DNA of 64,000 bases from Mycobacterium sp. shizuoka-1 (GCF_002723835.1 NZ_BEWG01000104.1:16126-80125), one strand, 5' to 3'; counted from the first letter of the stretch, positions 52,548-62,293 are shown. Made by a program: numbers and translations. Notes: generated by a model from the sequence alone, not told the origin.

Positions 52548-53459
52548 TTAGACGTATTGCACCTTGTCGATACCGGCCAGCGCCTCGTGATAGATCTCGT
52601 CGGCGTCGAGCCTGCGCAGATCCTCGGCCAGGCATTCGCGGGTCTCCCGGCGGGGCAGCGGAAGCAGGGCTTCCGGCCGGGCGGTCCGGGTGAGCGTGGC
52701 GGTGATGCCCTCCTGCGGGCGGCTGAGCGTCACCGTCTCCGAGGCGCGGACCAGCTCGACCTTGAGGTCGCCCACGGCGCGCTGGACCGTGCCGTCGATC
52801 CGGCTGGCCAGCCAGCCGGCCAGGATGTCCAGCGCCGGTTCGCTTTCCAGGCCCGACACCAACACCGACGTGATGGGTTCGTAGGGCGCCTGGTCCACCG
52901 CCGACGCCAGCAGGGCACGCCAATAGGTGATCCGGCTCCAGGCCAGGTCGGTGTCTCCGTCGGTGTACCCCTGCAGCCGGCTCTTGATCGCCGCCAGCGG
53001 ATCCTCGGCGGTGGTCGCATCGGTGATCCGCCGGATGGCCAGCCGGCCCAGCGGGTCCTCGGCGGGAACCGATGGGGCTGTCCCGGGCCACCACGCCACC
53101 ACCGGGGTGTCGGGCAGCAGGAACGGCAGCACCACGCTGTTGGCATGGTTGGACAGCGGCCCGGCGATGCGCAGCACCACCACCTCGCCGGCGCCGGCGT
53201 CGCCGCCGACCCGAAGCTGACCGTCCAGGCGGGGTTCGCTGGCCAGCCGGTCCTGCGGCACCACGACGATGATGCGGCAAGGATGTTCGCGGCTGGCTGC
53301 CACCGCGGCCTCGATGGCGTCCTCGACCAGATCCTCGGTGTCCGGGGCGATCACCAGCGTCAGCACCCGGCCCAGCGTGATCGCCCCGCCCTCCTCACGC
53401 AGCGAGGTGATCTTCTTGTTGAGGTCGTTGGTGGTCGTGTTCGGCAGATCGACAATCAT
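52548..53459 (-). CDS. opcA: Glucose-6-phosphate dehydrogenase assembly protein OpcA
   Basis: A 303-residue protein with the length of actinobacterial OpcA. It starts MIVDLPNTTTNDLNKKITSL (start set at 53459, overlapping the zwf stop by four bases). OpcA activates or assembles glucose-6-phosphate dehydrogenase in cyanobacteria and actinobacteria. Conserved blocks include VVAWWPGTAPSVPAEDPLGR and DTDLAWSRITYWRALLASAV. Its place between zwf and pgl fits the role. Confidence 0.92.
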   Translation of the reverse strand: MIVDLPNTTTNDLNKKITSLREEGGAITLGRVLTLVIAPDTEDLVEDAIEAAVAASREHPCRIIVVVPQDRLASEPRLDGQLRVGGDAGAGEVVVLRIAGPLSNHANSVVLPFLLPDTPVVAWWPGTAPSVPAEDPLGRLAIRRITDATTAEDPLAAIKSRLQGYTDGDTDLAWSRITYWRALLASAVDQAPYEPITSVLVSGLESEPALDILAGWLASRIDGTVQRAVGDLKVELVRASETVTLSRPQEGITATLTRTARPEALLPLPRRETRECLAEDLRRLDADEIYHEALAGIDKVQYV

Positions 53460-55027
53460 GGCCTTCTCCATTCCCGACCGGATCGCGCCAACATCTCGAA
53501 CGCCGAATCCGGACCCCACGTGCCCGACTCGTAGGGGTCCGGCTTGCCGTGGGTGGCCCAGTAGTCGAGCACGGGATCGAGGATCTCCCAGGACAATTCG
53601 ACCTCGGCGTTGACCGGGAACAAGGACGGCTCGCCGAGCAGCACGTCGAGGATGAGTCGCTCGTAGGCCTCCGGCGAGTCCTCGGCGAACGCCGAGCCGT
53701 AGGAGAAGTCCATGTTGACGTCGCGGACTTCCATCGCACTGCCCGGCACTTTGGACCCGAACCGCAGCGTGATGCCCTCGTCGGGCTGCACCCGGATCAC
53801 CAGGGCGTTCTTGCCCAGCTCCTCGGTCATGGTGGCGTCGAACGGCAGGTGCGGGGCCCGCTTGAACACCAGCGCGATCTCGGTGACCCTGCGGCCCAAC
53901 CGCTTTCCGGTCCGCAGATAGAACGGCACACCGGCCCAGCGCCGGGTGTCGACCTCCAGGGTGATCGCGGCGAACGTCTCAGTGGTGGAGTCCTTGGAGA
54001 ACCCCTCCTCGTCGAGCAAGCCGACGACCTTCTCCCCGCCCTGCCACCCAGACGTGTACTGCCCGCGCGAGGAGGTCAGGTCCAGCGGCTGGGCCAGCGA
54101 TGTCGCGGAGAGCACCTTGATCTTCTCGGCTTTCACCTCGTGCGGGTGAAAGCTGACCGGCTCTTCCATCGCCGTGAGCGCCAGCAGCTGCAGCAGGTGG
54201 TTCTGGATGACGTCGCGCGCCGCGCCGATCCCGTCGTAGTAACCGCCGCGGCCGCCCAGGCCGATGTCCTCGGCCATGGTGATCTGCACGCTGTCGACGT
54301 AGTGGCTGTTCCAGATCGGCTCGAACAGCTCGTTGGCGAACCGCAGCGCCAGGATGTTCTGTACCGTCTCCTTGCCGAGATAGTGGTCGATGCGGAACAC
54401 CGACTCCTCGGGGAAGACACTGTTGACCACCTTGTTCAGGTCGATCGCGCTCTGCAGGTCGTGGCCGAACGGCTTCTCGATGACGACCCGGCTCCAGCGG
54501 CCCTCCTGCTGGCGGGCCAGCCCGGACTTCTTGAGCTGCTCGCACACCACCGGAAACGCCTTCGGCGGAATAGACAGATAGAACGCGTGATTACCGCCGG
54601 TGCCGCGCTCGACGTCGAGCTTCTCCAGCGTCTCGGACAGCCGGGTGAACGACGCCTCGTCGTCGAAGGTGCCCTGCACGAAGCGGAACCCCTCGGCCAG
54701 CCGGTCCCACACCTCCTGGCGGAACGGGGTGCGGGCGTGCTGGCAGACGGCGTCGTGCACGATCGCGCCGAAATCCTCGTCGGCCCAGTCCCGCCGGGCG
54801 AACCCGACGAGCGAGAACGACGGCGGCAGCAGGCCGCGGTTGGCCAGGTCGTAGATCGCCGGCATCAGCTTCTTGCGGGCCAGATCGCCTGTCACGCCGA
54901 AGATCACCACACCACACGGCCCGGCGATCCTCGGCATCCGCTTGTCCCGCTTGTCGCGCAGCGGGTTGTGCCACGTGGGCGGGGCGGGCGCCACCACCCC
55001 GGGCACGGGACGGTCGGTGCCGGTCAT
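53456..55027 (-). CDS. zwf: Glucose-6-phosphate 1-dehydrogenase
   Basis: Oxidises glucose 6-phosphate with NADP to the lactone. The 523 residues contain the coenzyme fold GVVIFGVTGDLARKKLMPAI, the substrate motif RVVIEKPFGHDLQSAIDLN with the conserved Lys, and the catalytic block FRIDHYLGKETVQNILALRF. The C-terminal beta-sheet domain is complete. Start at ATG 55027 (MTGTDRPVPGVV), overlapping the tal stop by four bases. zwf2 in M. tuberculosis usage. Confidence 0.96.
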   Translation of the reverse strand: MTGTDRPVPGVVAPAPPTWHNPLRDKRDKRMPRIAGPCGVVIFGVTGDLARKKLMPAIYDLANRGLLPPSFSLVGFARRDWADEDFGAIVHDAVCQHARTPFRQEVWDRLAEGFRFVQGTFDDEASFTRLSETLEKLDVERGTGGNHAFYLSIPPKAFPVVCEQLKKSGLARQQEGRWSRVVIEKPFGHDLQSAIDLNKVVNSVFPEESVFRIDHYLGKETVQNILALRFANELFEPIWNSHYVDSVQITMAEDIGLGGRGGYYDGIGAARDVIQNHLLQLLALTAMEEPVSFHPHEVKAEKIKVLSATSLAQPLDLTSSRGQYTSGWQGGEKVVGLLDEEGFSKDSTTETFAAITLEVDTRRWAGVPFYLRTGKRLGRRVTEIALVFKRAPHLPFDATMTEELGKNALVIRVQPDEGITLRFGSKVPGSAMEVRDVNMDFSYGSAFAEDSPEAYERLILDVLLGEPSLFPVNAEVELSWEILDPVLDYWATHGKPDPYESGTWGPDSAFEMLARSGREWRRP

Positions 55028-56142
55028 TTGGCCGCGGCGTCGAGCTGATCCTGGGTTGCGTCGATCAGTTCCTGCCAGGACTTCTCGAACTTGTCCACGC
55101 CCTCGTTCTCCAGGACCAGGAATACGTCGGTCAGGTCGATACCGATCGCGGCCAGCTTGTCGAAGACCTCCTGGGCGGCGGCCGCGGTGCCGGTGATCGT
55201 GTCGCCGGTGACCACGCCGTGGTCGGCGACCGCGTCGATCGTCTTCTCCGGCATGGTGTTCACCGTGTTGGGGGCGACCAGCTCGGTGACGTAGAGGGTG
55301 TCGGAATAGTCGGGGTTCTTGACGCCGGTGGAGGCCCACAGTGGCCGCTGCACGCGCGCGCCCGCGCCGGCCAGCGCGCCGAAGCGCTCACCGCCGACGA
55401 ACACCTCTTCGTAGGCGGCGTACGCCAGCCGGGCGTTGGCCACCCCGGCCTGCCCGCGCAACGCCAGCGCCTCGTCCGAGCCGATCGCCTCGAGCCGTTT
55501 GTCGATCTCGGTGTCCACCCGGGACACGAAAAACGAGGCGACCGAATGGATCGTGGCCAGGTCGTGACCGGCCTCCTTGGCCTTCTCCAGACCCGTCAGG
55601 TAGGCGTCCATCACCGCGCGGTGGCGCTCCACCGAGAAGATCAGGGTCACGTTCACCGAAATGCCTTCGGCCAGGACCGCGGTGATCGCCGGCAGGCCGG
55701 CCTCGGTCGCGGGGATCTTGATCAGCAGGTTGGGCCGGTCGACGATCTTCCACAGCTCGATGGCCTGCAGGACGGTCTTGTCAGTGTCGTGGGCCAGCCG
55801 CGGGTCGACCTCGATCGAGACCCGGCCGTCGACGCCGTCGGAGGACTCCCACTGCGGCCGCAGCACGTCGCAGGCCTCCCGGACGTCGTCGGTGGTGACG
55901 GTGCGGATGGTGGCGTCCACGTCGGCGCCGCGGTCGGCGAGCTCGGACACCTGCGCGTCATAGGCATCGCCGTGGGACAGCGCGGCCTGGAAGATCGACG
56001 GATTGGTGGTGACGCCGACGACACTTTTGGTGTCGATGAGTTCCTGCAGGTTGCCCGTCTTCAGCCGGGTCCGGGACAGGTCATCGAGCCAGACGGACAC
56101 ACCGGCGGCGGACAGCGCCGCGAGGTTGGGATTCTGCGCCAT
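55024..56142 (-). CDS. tal: Transaldolase
   Basis: Transfers a dihydroxyacetone unit between sugar phosphates in the non-oxidative pentose phosphate pathway. The 372 residues begin MAQNPNLAALSAAGVSVWLD. Family blocks are VVGVTTNPSIFQAALSHGDA, the Schiff-base Lys in NLLIKIPATEAGLPAITAVL, and SVNVTLIFSVERHRAVMDAY. The start at 56142 has AGAGAGG upstream. Between tkt and zwf in the operon. Confidence 0.96.
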   Translation of the reverse strand: MAQNPNLAALSAAGVSVWLDDLSRTRLKTGNLQELIDTKSVVGVTTNPSIFQAALSHGDAYDAQVSELADRGADVDATIRTVTTDDVREACDVLRPQWESSDGVDGRVSIEVDPRLAHDTDKTVLQAIELWKIVDRPNLLIKIPATEAGLPAITAVLAEGISVNVTLIFSVERHRAVMDAYLTGLEKAKEAGHDLATIHSVASFFVSRVDTEIDKRLEAIGSDEALALRGQAGVANARLAYAAYEEVFVGGERFGALAGAGARVQRPLWASTGVKNPDYSDTLYVTELVAPNTVNTMPEKTIDAVADHGVVTGDTITGTAAAAQEVFDKLAAIGIDLTDVFLVLENEGVDKFEKSWQELIDATQDQLDAAAK

Positions 56143-56174
56143 GGCGGTTGCCTCTCTTGTTGGTCGTTGGGGGA

Positions 56175-58268
56175 TCAGTTGTCGATTGCGCGTTCCGCTG
56201 CGGCCGCAACGTTTTCGGCGGTGAACCCGAATTCGCGGAACAGGGTCTTGTCGTCGGCGGACTCGCCGTAGTGCTCGATGGACACGATCTCGCCGGTGTC
56301 GCCGACGATCTTGTACCAGCTCTGGGCCACGCCGGCTTCCACCGCGACCCGAGCCGACACATCCGGAGGCAGCACGCTGTCGCGGTACTCCTGCGGCTGC
56401 GACTCGAACCACTCGACACACGGCATCGACACCACATAGGCCCGGATGTCCTTGTCCGCCAACAGTTTCTGAGCTTCGACGGCCAACTGCAGTTCGGACC
56501 CGGTGGCGATGATGATGACGTCGGCGTCATCGGCGGGGTTGCCGCCGCCCAGCACGTAGCCGCCCTTGGCCACGCCCTCGGCGCTGGTGCCCTCCAGCAC
56601 CGGAATGCCCTGCCTGGTGAGGATGAAACCGACCGGGCCGCTGCCGTTTCCGCGGGCGATGATGCTGCGCCAGGCATAGGCGGTCTCGTTCGGGTCGCCG
56701 GGCCGCACCACCGACAACTTCGGGATCGCGCGCAGCGCCGCCAGATGCTCGATGGGCTGATGGGTGGGGCCGTCTTCGCCAAGGCCGATCGAGTCGTGCG
56801 TCCAGATGTAGATGGTGTCGATGTCCATCAGCGAGGCCAGCCGGACCGCCGGACGCATGTAGTCGGAGAACTGCAGGAAGGTGCCGCCGAACGCCCGGGT
56901 CGGCCCGTGCAGCACGATGCCGGACAGGATCGAACCCATCGCATGCTCGCGGATGCCGAAGTGCAGCACCCGCCCGTACCAGTCGGCGGTGAAGTCCTCG
57001 GTCGAGATCGACGGCGGGCCGAACGATTTCACACCCTTGATGGTGGTGTTGTTGCTGCCGGCCAGGTCGGCCGAACCGCCCCACAGCTCGGGCAGCTTGG
57101 GGGCGACGTCGTTGAGCACCTGACCGAATGCGGCCCGGGTGGCGACCGCCTTGGAGCCCGGCTCCCAGTAGGTGATGTCGGCATCCCAGCCGTCGGGCAG
57201 CTCCTGGGCCAGCAACCGGTCCAGCAGCGCCTTGCGCTCCGGTTCCCGCTCGGCCCATGCTGCGAACGTCGGCTCCCACTTCGCCCTGGCCTCCCGGCCA
57301 CGCTCGACGAGCTTGCGGGTGTGGGCGATCACCTCGTCGCTGACCTCGAAGGTCTTGTCCGGGTCGAAGCCCAGCACCTTCTTGGTGGCCGCGACCTCGT
57401 CGTCGCCGAGCGCGGAGCCGTGCACCCCGCCGGTGTTCATCTTGGTCGGTGCCGGATAGCCGATGATGGTGCGCAGCGCGATGAACGACGGCTTGTCGGT
57501 CACGGCTTTCGCGGCCGCGATGGCTTCTTCGATGCCGACGACGTTCTCGCCGCCGTCGACCTCCTGCACATGCCAGCCGTAGGCCCGATAGCGCGCCACG
57601 ACATCCTCGGACAGCGCGATGTTGGTGTCGTGCTCGATGGAGATGTGGTTCTTGTCGTAGAACACGATGAGGTTGCCCAGCTGCTGGGTGCCGGCCAGCG
57701 ACGAGGCCTCGCTGGTCACGCCCTCCTCGATGTCCCCGTCGGAGGCGACGACGTAGATGTAGTGGTCGAACGGGCTCTCACCGGGGGCGGCGTCCGGGTC
57801 GAACAGGCCGCGCTCGTAGCGGGCGGCCATCGCCATGCCGACCGCCGAGGCCAGGCCCTGGCCCAGCGGGCCGGTGGTGATCTCCACGCCCTTGGTGTGC
57901 CGGAACTCCGGGTGGCCCGGTGTCTTGGAGCCCCAGGTGCGCAGCGCCTCGATGTCGGAGAGCTCCAGGCCGAACCCGCCCAGGTACAGCTGCAGATACA
58001 GGGTCAGACTGCTGTGCCCGCAGGACAGGATGAACCGGTCGCGGCCCAGCCAGTGCGTGTCGCTCGGATCGTGCCGCATCACCCGCTGGAACAGCGTGTA
58101 CGCCAACGGCGCCAGGCTCATCGCGGTGCCGGGGTGCCCGTTGCCGACCTTCTGCACTGCATCGGCGGCGAGCACCCGCACGGTGTCGACCGCCCGGGAG
58201 TCGACGTCCGTCCAGTCCTCGGGGTGGTGCGGCTGGGTCAGCGCGGCAATCTCTTCGACAGTTGTCAC
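56175..58268 (-). CDS. tkt: Transketolase
   Basis: Thiamine-diphosphate enzyme transferring two-carbon units. The 697 residues carry NGHPGTAMSLAPLAYTLFQR near the N terminus, the ThDP motif SDGDIEEGVTSEASSLAGTQ ending in DKNHIS, and the pyrimidine-domain blocks HDSIGLGEDGPTHQPIEHLA and RPGDPNETAYAW. GTG start preceded by AGGAG at eight bases. First gene of the minus-strand tkt-tal-zwf-opcA-pgl operon. Confidence 0.96.
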   Translation of the reverse strand: MTTVEEIAALTQPHHPEDWTDVDSRAVDTVRVLAADAVQKVGNGHPGTAMSLAPLAYTLFQRVMRHDPSDTHWLGRDRFILSCGHSSLTLYLQLYLGGFGLELSDIEALRTWGSKTPGHPEFRHTKGVEITTGPLGQGLASAVGMAMAARYERGLFDPDAAPGESPFDHYIYVVASDGDIEEGVTSEASSLAGTQQLGNLIVFYDKNHISIEHDTNIALSEDVVARYRAYGWHVQEVDGGENVVGIEEAIAAAKAVTDKPSFIALRTIIGYPAPTKMNTGGVHGSALGDDEVAATKKVLGFDPDKTFEVSDEVIAHTRKLVERGREARAKWEPTFAAWAEREPERKALLDRLLAQELPDGWDADITYWEPGSKAVATRAAFGQVLNDVAPKLPELWGGSADLAGSNNTTIKGVKSFGPPSISTEDFTADWYGRVLHFGIREHAMGSILSGIVLHGPTRAFGGTFLQFSDYMRPAVRLASLMDIDTIYIWTHDSIGLGEDGPTHQPIEHLAALRAIPKLSVVRPGDPNETAYAWRSIIARGNGSGPVGFILTRQGIPVLEGTSAEGVAKGGYVLGGGNPADDADVIIIATGSELQLAVEAQKLLADKDIRAYVVSMPCVEWFESQPQEYRDSVLPPDVSARVAVEAGVAQSWYKIVGDTGEIVSIEHYGESADDKTLFREFGFTAENVAAAAERAIDN

Positions 58269-58508
58269 GAACTCGCTCCTGGCATCGTCAGATGGGCTGG
58301 CAAGCTGGGGTGGTCTTCTTCACCCTAGTGCTGGTTGGGTCGGTGCTGCATAGTGCCGCTACCAGCGTTACCCGCCGGTGAAGCTCTACACCTGGAACTG
58401 TGTCATCACGGTGTCGTCGCCGTGAATCGACCCTTCAGTGCAGAAGTCGGCACCGCGCCGTCTACCATCGCTTGTAGTAGATCGTCGGGATCGCTAGGAG
58501 TCGGTTGC
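58269..58508. other. 240-bp divergent region tkt/ctaB
   Basis: Holds the promoters of both transcription units. A small hairpin, CACGG-N8-CCGTG, lies near 58415-58432, and AGGAG (58496-58500) is the ctaB ribosome binding site. No gene or known riboswitch was recognised. Confidence 0.4.
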
Positions 58509-59435
58509 GTGAGAGTTCGTGAAGTGCACCTCGTGGACGGGGCGCCGATCCGATTCCGCGACCGGCTGCTCGGCTACCTCGCGCTGACCAAGCCGCGCGT
58601 CATCGAACTGCTGCTCGTCACCACGATCCCCGCCATGCTGCTGGCCGGCCGCGGCACCGTCGATCTGCCCCTGATCTTCAACACCCTGTTCGGTGGCCTG
58701 CTGGCCGCGGCCGGGGCGAACACGCTGAACTGCGTGGCCGACGCCGACATCGACAAGGTGATGAAGCGCACCGAGCGGCGGCCGCTGGCCCGGGCCACGG
58801 TGCCGCGCAGCCACGCGCTGGTGTTCGGCCTGACGCTGTCGGTCGGGTCGTTCTTCTGGCTGTGGTGGACCACCAACCTGCTCTCGGCGCACCTGGCCGC
58901 CGCCACCATCGCGTTCTACGTGCTGGTCTACACCCTGCTGCTCAAGCGCCGCACCTCGCAGAACGTCGTGTGGGGCGGCGCCGCCGGCTGCATGCCGGTG
59001 ATGATCGGCTGGTCGGCGGTGACCGACACGATCGGCTGGCAGGCGCTGGTCATGTTCGCGATCATCTTCTTCTGGACGCCGCCGCACACCTGGGCGCTGG
59101 CGATGAAGTACAAGGACGATTACGCGGCCGCCGGCGTGCCGATGCTGCCCGTGGTGGCCACCGAAGTCCAGGTCACCAAGCAGATCCTGATCTACACCTG
59201 GCTGACCGTGATCGCCACGCTGGCGCTGGCACCCGCCGCCGGCTGGCTCTACGGCTCGGTGGCCGCACTGGCCGGGGCCTGGTTCCTGATCATGGCGCAC
59301 CGCCTGCACGCCGGCGTCCGCCGCGGCAACCCGGTCAAGCCGTTGCGGCTGTTCCTGCAGTCCAACAACTACCTGGCCGTGGTGTTCGTCGCGTTGGCCG
59401 TCGACTCGGTGCTGGCGCTGCCCACCCTCTTCTAG
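58509..59435 (+). CDS. ctaB: Protoheme IX farnesyltransferase (heme O synthase)
   Basis: Farnesylates heme B to heme O for the aa3 cytochrome oxidase. A 308-residue UbiA-family membrane protein with about nine helices. The first Asp-rich prenyl-diphosphate motif is NTLNCVADADIDKVMKRTER, and the second loop has MKYKDDYAAAGVPMLPVVAT. LALTKPRVIELLLVTTIPAM marks the first helix. The GTG at 58509 is chosen because AGGAG lies eight bases upstream and the length matches M. tuberculosis CtaB. Overlaps qor by four bases tail to tail. Confidence 0.95.
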   Translation: MRVREVHLVDGAPIRFRDRLLGYLALTKPRVIELLLVTTIPAMLLAGRGTVDLPLIFNTLFGGLLAAAGANTLNCVADADIDKVMKRTERRPLARATVPRSHALVFGLTLSVGSFFWLWWTTNLLSAHLAAATIAFYVLVYTLLLKRRTSQNVVWGGAAGCMPVMIGWSAVTDTIGWQALVMFAIIFFWTPPHTWALAMKYKDDYAAAGVPMLPVVATEVQVTKQILIYTWLTVIATLALAPAAGWLYGSVAALAGAWFLIMAHRLHAGVRRGNPVKPLRLFLQSNNYLAVVFVALAVDSVLALPTLF

Positions 59436-60406
59436 GGCAGCAGCACGATCGAACCGGTCGTCTTGCGGCCCTGCAGGTCGCGGTGCGCCTGCGCGGCCTG
59501 CGCCAGCGGGTAGTGGCCACCGACGGTGATCGTGATCGAACCGTCGGCGATCGCATCCAGTAATTCGCCGGCCCGCCACGCGAACTCATCCGGGGTGCGG
59601 GTGAAGTGGGCGAGGTTGGGCCGGGTCAAGAAAACCGATCCGGCGGCGTTGAGCCGCTGCGGGTCGACCGGCGGCACGGGCCCGCTGGACGCGCCGAACA
59701 GGGCCAGCGTGCCGCGGATCGCCAGGCTGGCCAGGCTGGCGTCGAAGGTGGTCTTGCCGACTCCGTCGTAGGCCGCGGCGACCCCGTGGCCGTTGGTGAG
59801 CTCGCGGATCGTGGCGGCAAATTCACTGGGGTCGTCGGGGTAGTCGAGCACCTCGACGGCGCCGGCCTGCCGGGACAGCTCGGCCTTCTCCGGGCTGGAG
59901 GCGGTGGTGATCACCCGCGCGCCCAGGCTGGTGGCCCACTGGGTCAGGATCAGCCCGACACCACCGGCCCCGGCGTGCACGAGCACGAAGTCACGGGCCG
60001 CCACCGGATACACCGACTTGATGAGGTAGTGCGCGGTCATCCCTTTGAGCAACGCCGACGCGACCGCGTCGGACGCCACCGAATCCGGCACGTATGCCAC
60101 GAAATCGGCTGGTGCGGTGCAGAATTCGGCGTACGCTCCGGACGCGGCAGCGGTCACCACCCGGTCGCCCGGCTTGATCGCGGCGACGTCGTCGCCGACC
60201 GCGGCGATCGTCCCGCACACCTCGGTGCCCAGCACGAAGGGCAGCTCCCGCGGGTACATGCCGGAACGGAAGTAAGTGTCGATGTAGTTGACCCCGATCG
60301 CGTCCGCCTCGATGAGCACCTCACCGGCGCCGGGCGTGGGTTTCGGCTTCTCGACGTAGTTCAGGACCTCGGGGCCGCCCGTCTCGGCGACTTCGATTGC
60401 GTGCAT
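59432..60406 (-). CDS. qor: NADPH:quinone oxidoreductase
   Basis: A 324-residue zinc-independent MDR enzyme. It starts MHAIEVAETGGPEVLNYVEK and has GVNYIDTYFRSGMYPRELPF, the NADPH-fold motif VLVHAGAGGVGLILTQWATS and YDGVGKTTFDASLASL. Family members reduce quinones by one electron using NADPH. Divergent from the ATP-grasp-like gene with 18 bases between start codons. Confidence 0.92.
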   Translation of the reverse strand: MHAIEVAETGGPEVLNYVEKPKPTPGAGEVLIEADAIGVNYIDTYFRSGMYPRELPFVLGTEVCGTIAAVGDDVAAIKPGDRVVTAAASGAYAEFCTAPADFVAYVPDSVASDAVASALLKGMTAHYLIKSVYPVAARDFVLVHAGAGGVGLILTQWATSLGARVITTASSPEKAELSRQAGAVEVLDYPDDPSEFAATIRELTNGHGVAAAYDGVGKTTFDASLASLAIRGTLALFGASSGPVPPVDPQRLNAAGSVFLTRPNLAHFTRTPDEFAWRAGELLDAIADGSITITVGGHYPLAQAAQAHRDLQGRKTTGSIVLLP

Positions 60407-60411
60407 GTCAC

Positions 60412-60417
60412 TATCAT
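60412..60417 (+). promoter_or_regulatory. -10 box for the ATP-grasp-like gene (leaderless)
   Basis: TATCAT followed by seven nt and the GTG at 60425. It lies inside the 18-bp gap between divergent start codons, so this gene's -35 must fall within qor. Confidence 0.45.
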
Positions 60418-60424
60418 CCCCGCT

Positions 60425-61375
60425 GTGACCCCACCCCCGAAGTTGGCCCGCCCGGACGTTTTCCACCCGAGCATCGTGCTGGCCGGATGCCCGCAGCTGA
60501 TTTCCGGTGACGGCGACGACGACGGCGTGCTCGAGGCCTTGGGCCGCCGGGGGTTGCATGCGCGGTGGCTGTCCTGGGACGACCCCCAGACCGAGCGTGC
60601 CGACCTGGTGATCCTGCGCGCGGCGTGGGACTACGCCGAACGGCGTGAGGAGTTCCTCGCCTGGACCACCCGGGTGCGGCATCTGCTCAACGCGCCACCG
60701 GTGGTGGCGTGGAACAGCGACAAGCGCTACCTGCAGGATCTTGCGGCCGCGGGCGTGCCGACCCTGCGGTCGTACTTCTTCGAGCCAGGGCAGAAGGTGA
60801 AGCTGCCCAAGGGCGAAGTCGTGGTGAAGCCCGCGATCGGGGCGGGTTCGATCGACACCGGGCGGTTCGTCGACCCCGGCGCCGCCCGCGCGCATGTCGC
60901 GGCGCTGCAGCAGACCGGGCGGACCGCACTGGTGCAGCCGTACGACGCCCGCGTCGAGCAGGGCGAGACCGCGCTGGTCTTCCTCGGCGGTAAGCAGTCG
61001 CACGCCTTCATCAAGGGCCCGATGCTGCCGCCGGAAGGGGAGCAGCCGCAGTTGGACGAGTCCGGCACGTTCGCTTCCGAGAAGCTGCGGCCCGCCGACC
61101 CCGACGTCGCCCTGTGGGAGGTGGGGGCGGCCGCGCTGGCGGCCGCGGGCGCGCACCTGGGCATCGCCACCAGCGAGCTGCTCTACGCCCGTGTCGACCT
61201 CATCGGCGGCGCCGACGACCCGATGCTGCTGGAACTGGAGCTGATCGAGCCGTCCCTGGGCTGGCGCCAGCTCGGCGAAGAGGCCCGCGGGCTGCAGCAG
61301 CGTGCGTTCGCCCTCGAGGTCGAGTCAGCCTGCGAGCGTCTTGGGCTCGGTCCGCTGTCGCATCGACGCCCATAG
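60425..61375 (+). CDS. ATP-grasp-like protein, Rv1455-like
   Basis: A 316-residue protein with the outline of an ATP-grasp ligase: GEVVVKPAIGAGSIDTGRFV near residue 136 (Lys and glycine-rich loop), LVQPYDARVEQGETALVFLG near 178, and the metal-site ELELIEPSLGW near 272. The N-terminal part has ADLVILRAAWDYAERREEFL. Possible glutathione-synthetase-like or RimK-like amide ligase; substrates unknown. The GTG start is supported by the -10 box. The last 51 bases overlap the end of convergent ctaA. Confidence 0.75.
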   Translation: MTPPPKLARPDVFHPSIVLAGCPQLISGDGDDDGVLEALGRRGLHARWLSWDDPQTERADLVILRAAWDYAERREEFLAWTTRVRHLLNAPPVVAWNSDKRYLQDLAAAGVPTLRSYFFEPGQKVKLPKGEVVVKPAIGAGSIDTGRFVDPGAARAHVAALQQTGRTALVQPYDARVEQGETALVFLGGKQSHAFIKGPMLPPEGEQPQLDESGTFASEKLRPADPDVALWEVGAAALAAAGAHLGIATSELLYARVDLIGGADDPMLLELELIEPSLGWRQLGEEARGLQQRAFALEVESACERLGLGPLSHRRP

Positions 61376-62281
61376 CGCGGCGGTGGCCGCGGTGGAGGCC
61401 GCCGCGCCCGCGACGTGAATGGCGACCAGAGCGGCAGGCACACCGGTGAAGAACTGGACCGCGCCGACCAGCCCCTGAGCCACCACGATCAGGACCAGCA
61501 CGGCGAGCCGCCGCATGATCAGCCGCGGGGCGAAGACCGCCTGCAGCCCGGCGGCCAGGCCGACCAGCAGGGCGAGGTAGGCGATCAGCAGGGTGGAGTG
61601 CATGTGCACCAGCGTGAGGATCTCCACCTCGAGCCGGGGCACGGTGCGTTGCGGGCTCTTGTCGCCGGCGTGCGGCCCGGCGCCGGTCACCAGCGTTCCG
61701 GTGACCAGGACCGCAGCCAGCGTCAGCGCGCCGAGCGCGGTCAGGTGCCGCAGCGGCTTGGGCACCAGGGCGGTGGGCAGGCCGTCGTCGGGTTCGCCGA
61801 TCTTGACGTAGAGCAGGGTCGCCAGCCACACCATCGCCATCGACACCAGCAGGTGGATGGCGACCGTCCACCAGGCCAGCCCGGTCAGCACCGTGATGCC
61901 GCCGAGTACTGCCTGCAGCACGGTGGAGGCCGGCATGAGCCAGGCGTAGACCAGCACTTCACGGCGGCGCCGCGCCCGGGTCACGGCCAGCACGGCCAGG
62001 ATCGCGGTGATCACCACCAGGAAGGTGATCATCCGGTTGCCGAATTCGACGGCCTGATGGATGCGGGGCACCTCGGCGTGCGCGACGGGCACGAAACTGC
62101 CCGGGAAGCACTGCGGCCAGGTCGGACAGCCCAGCCCACTCGCGGTCACCCGGACGATCGCTCCGGTGACCGCGATACCGCCTTGGGTGAGGAGGACCGC
62201 GGCGGCGATGATGCGCTGGGCGCGCAGGCTCGGCAGCGGGAGGAGATCCACCAGCCGCAGGAAAAACCGTCCGACGGGCAC
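61325..62281 (-). CDS. ctaA: Heme A synthase CtaA/COX15
   Basis: Converts heme O to heme A. The 318 residues have about eight membrane helices. The conserved first loop TASGLGCPTWPQCFPG holds the Cys pair, and heme-ligand His occur in RIHQAVEFGNRM and in later helices (VHMHSTLLIAYLALL, AIHVAGAAAS). GTG start; TACGAT six nt upstream suggests a leaderless mRNA. From memory corresponds to Rv1456c. It lies near ctaB, the preceding step in the pathway. Confidence 0.9.
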   Translation of the reverse strand: MPVGRFFLRLVDLLPLPSLRAQRIIAAAVLLTQGGIAVTGAIVRVTASGLGCPTWPQCFPGSFVPVAHAEVPRIHQAVEFGNRMITFLVVITAILAVLAVTRARRRREVLVYAWLMPASTVLQAVLGGITVLTGLAWWTVAIHLLVSMAMVWLATLLYVKIGEPDDGLPTALVPKPLRHLTALGALTLAAVLVTGTLVTGAGPHAGDKSPQRTVPRLEVEILTLVHMHSTLLIAYLALLVGLAAGLQAVFAPRLIMRRLAVLVLIVVAQGLVGAVQFFTGVPAALVAIHVAGAAASTAATAALWASMRQRTEPKTLAG

Positions 62282-62287
62282 GGCCTG

Positions 62288-62293
62288 ATCGTA
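62288..62293 (-). promoter_or_regulatory. -10 box for ctaA (leaderless)
   Basis: TACGAT on the minus strand, six nt before the GTG. Confidence 0.45.
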
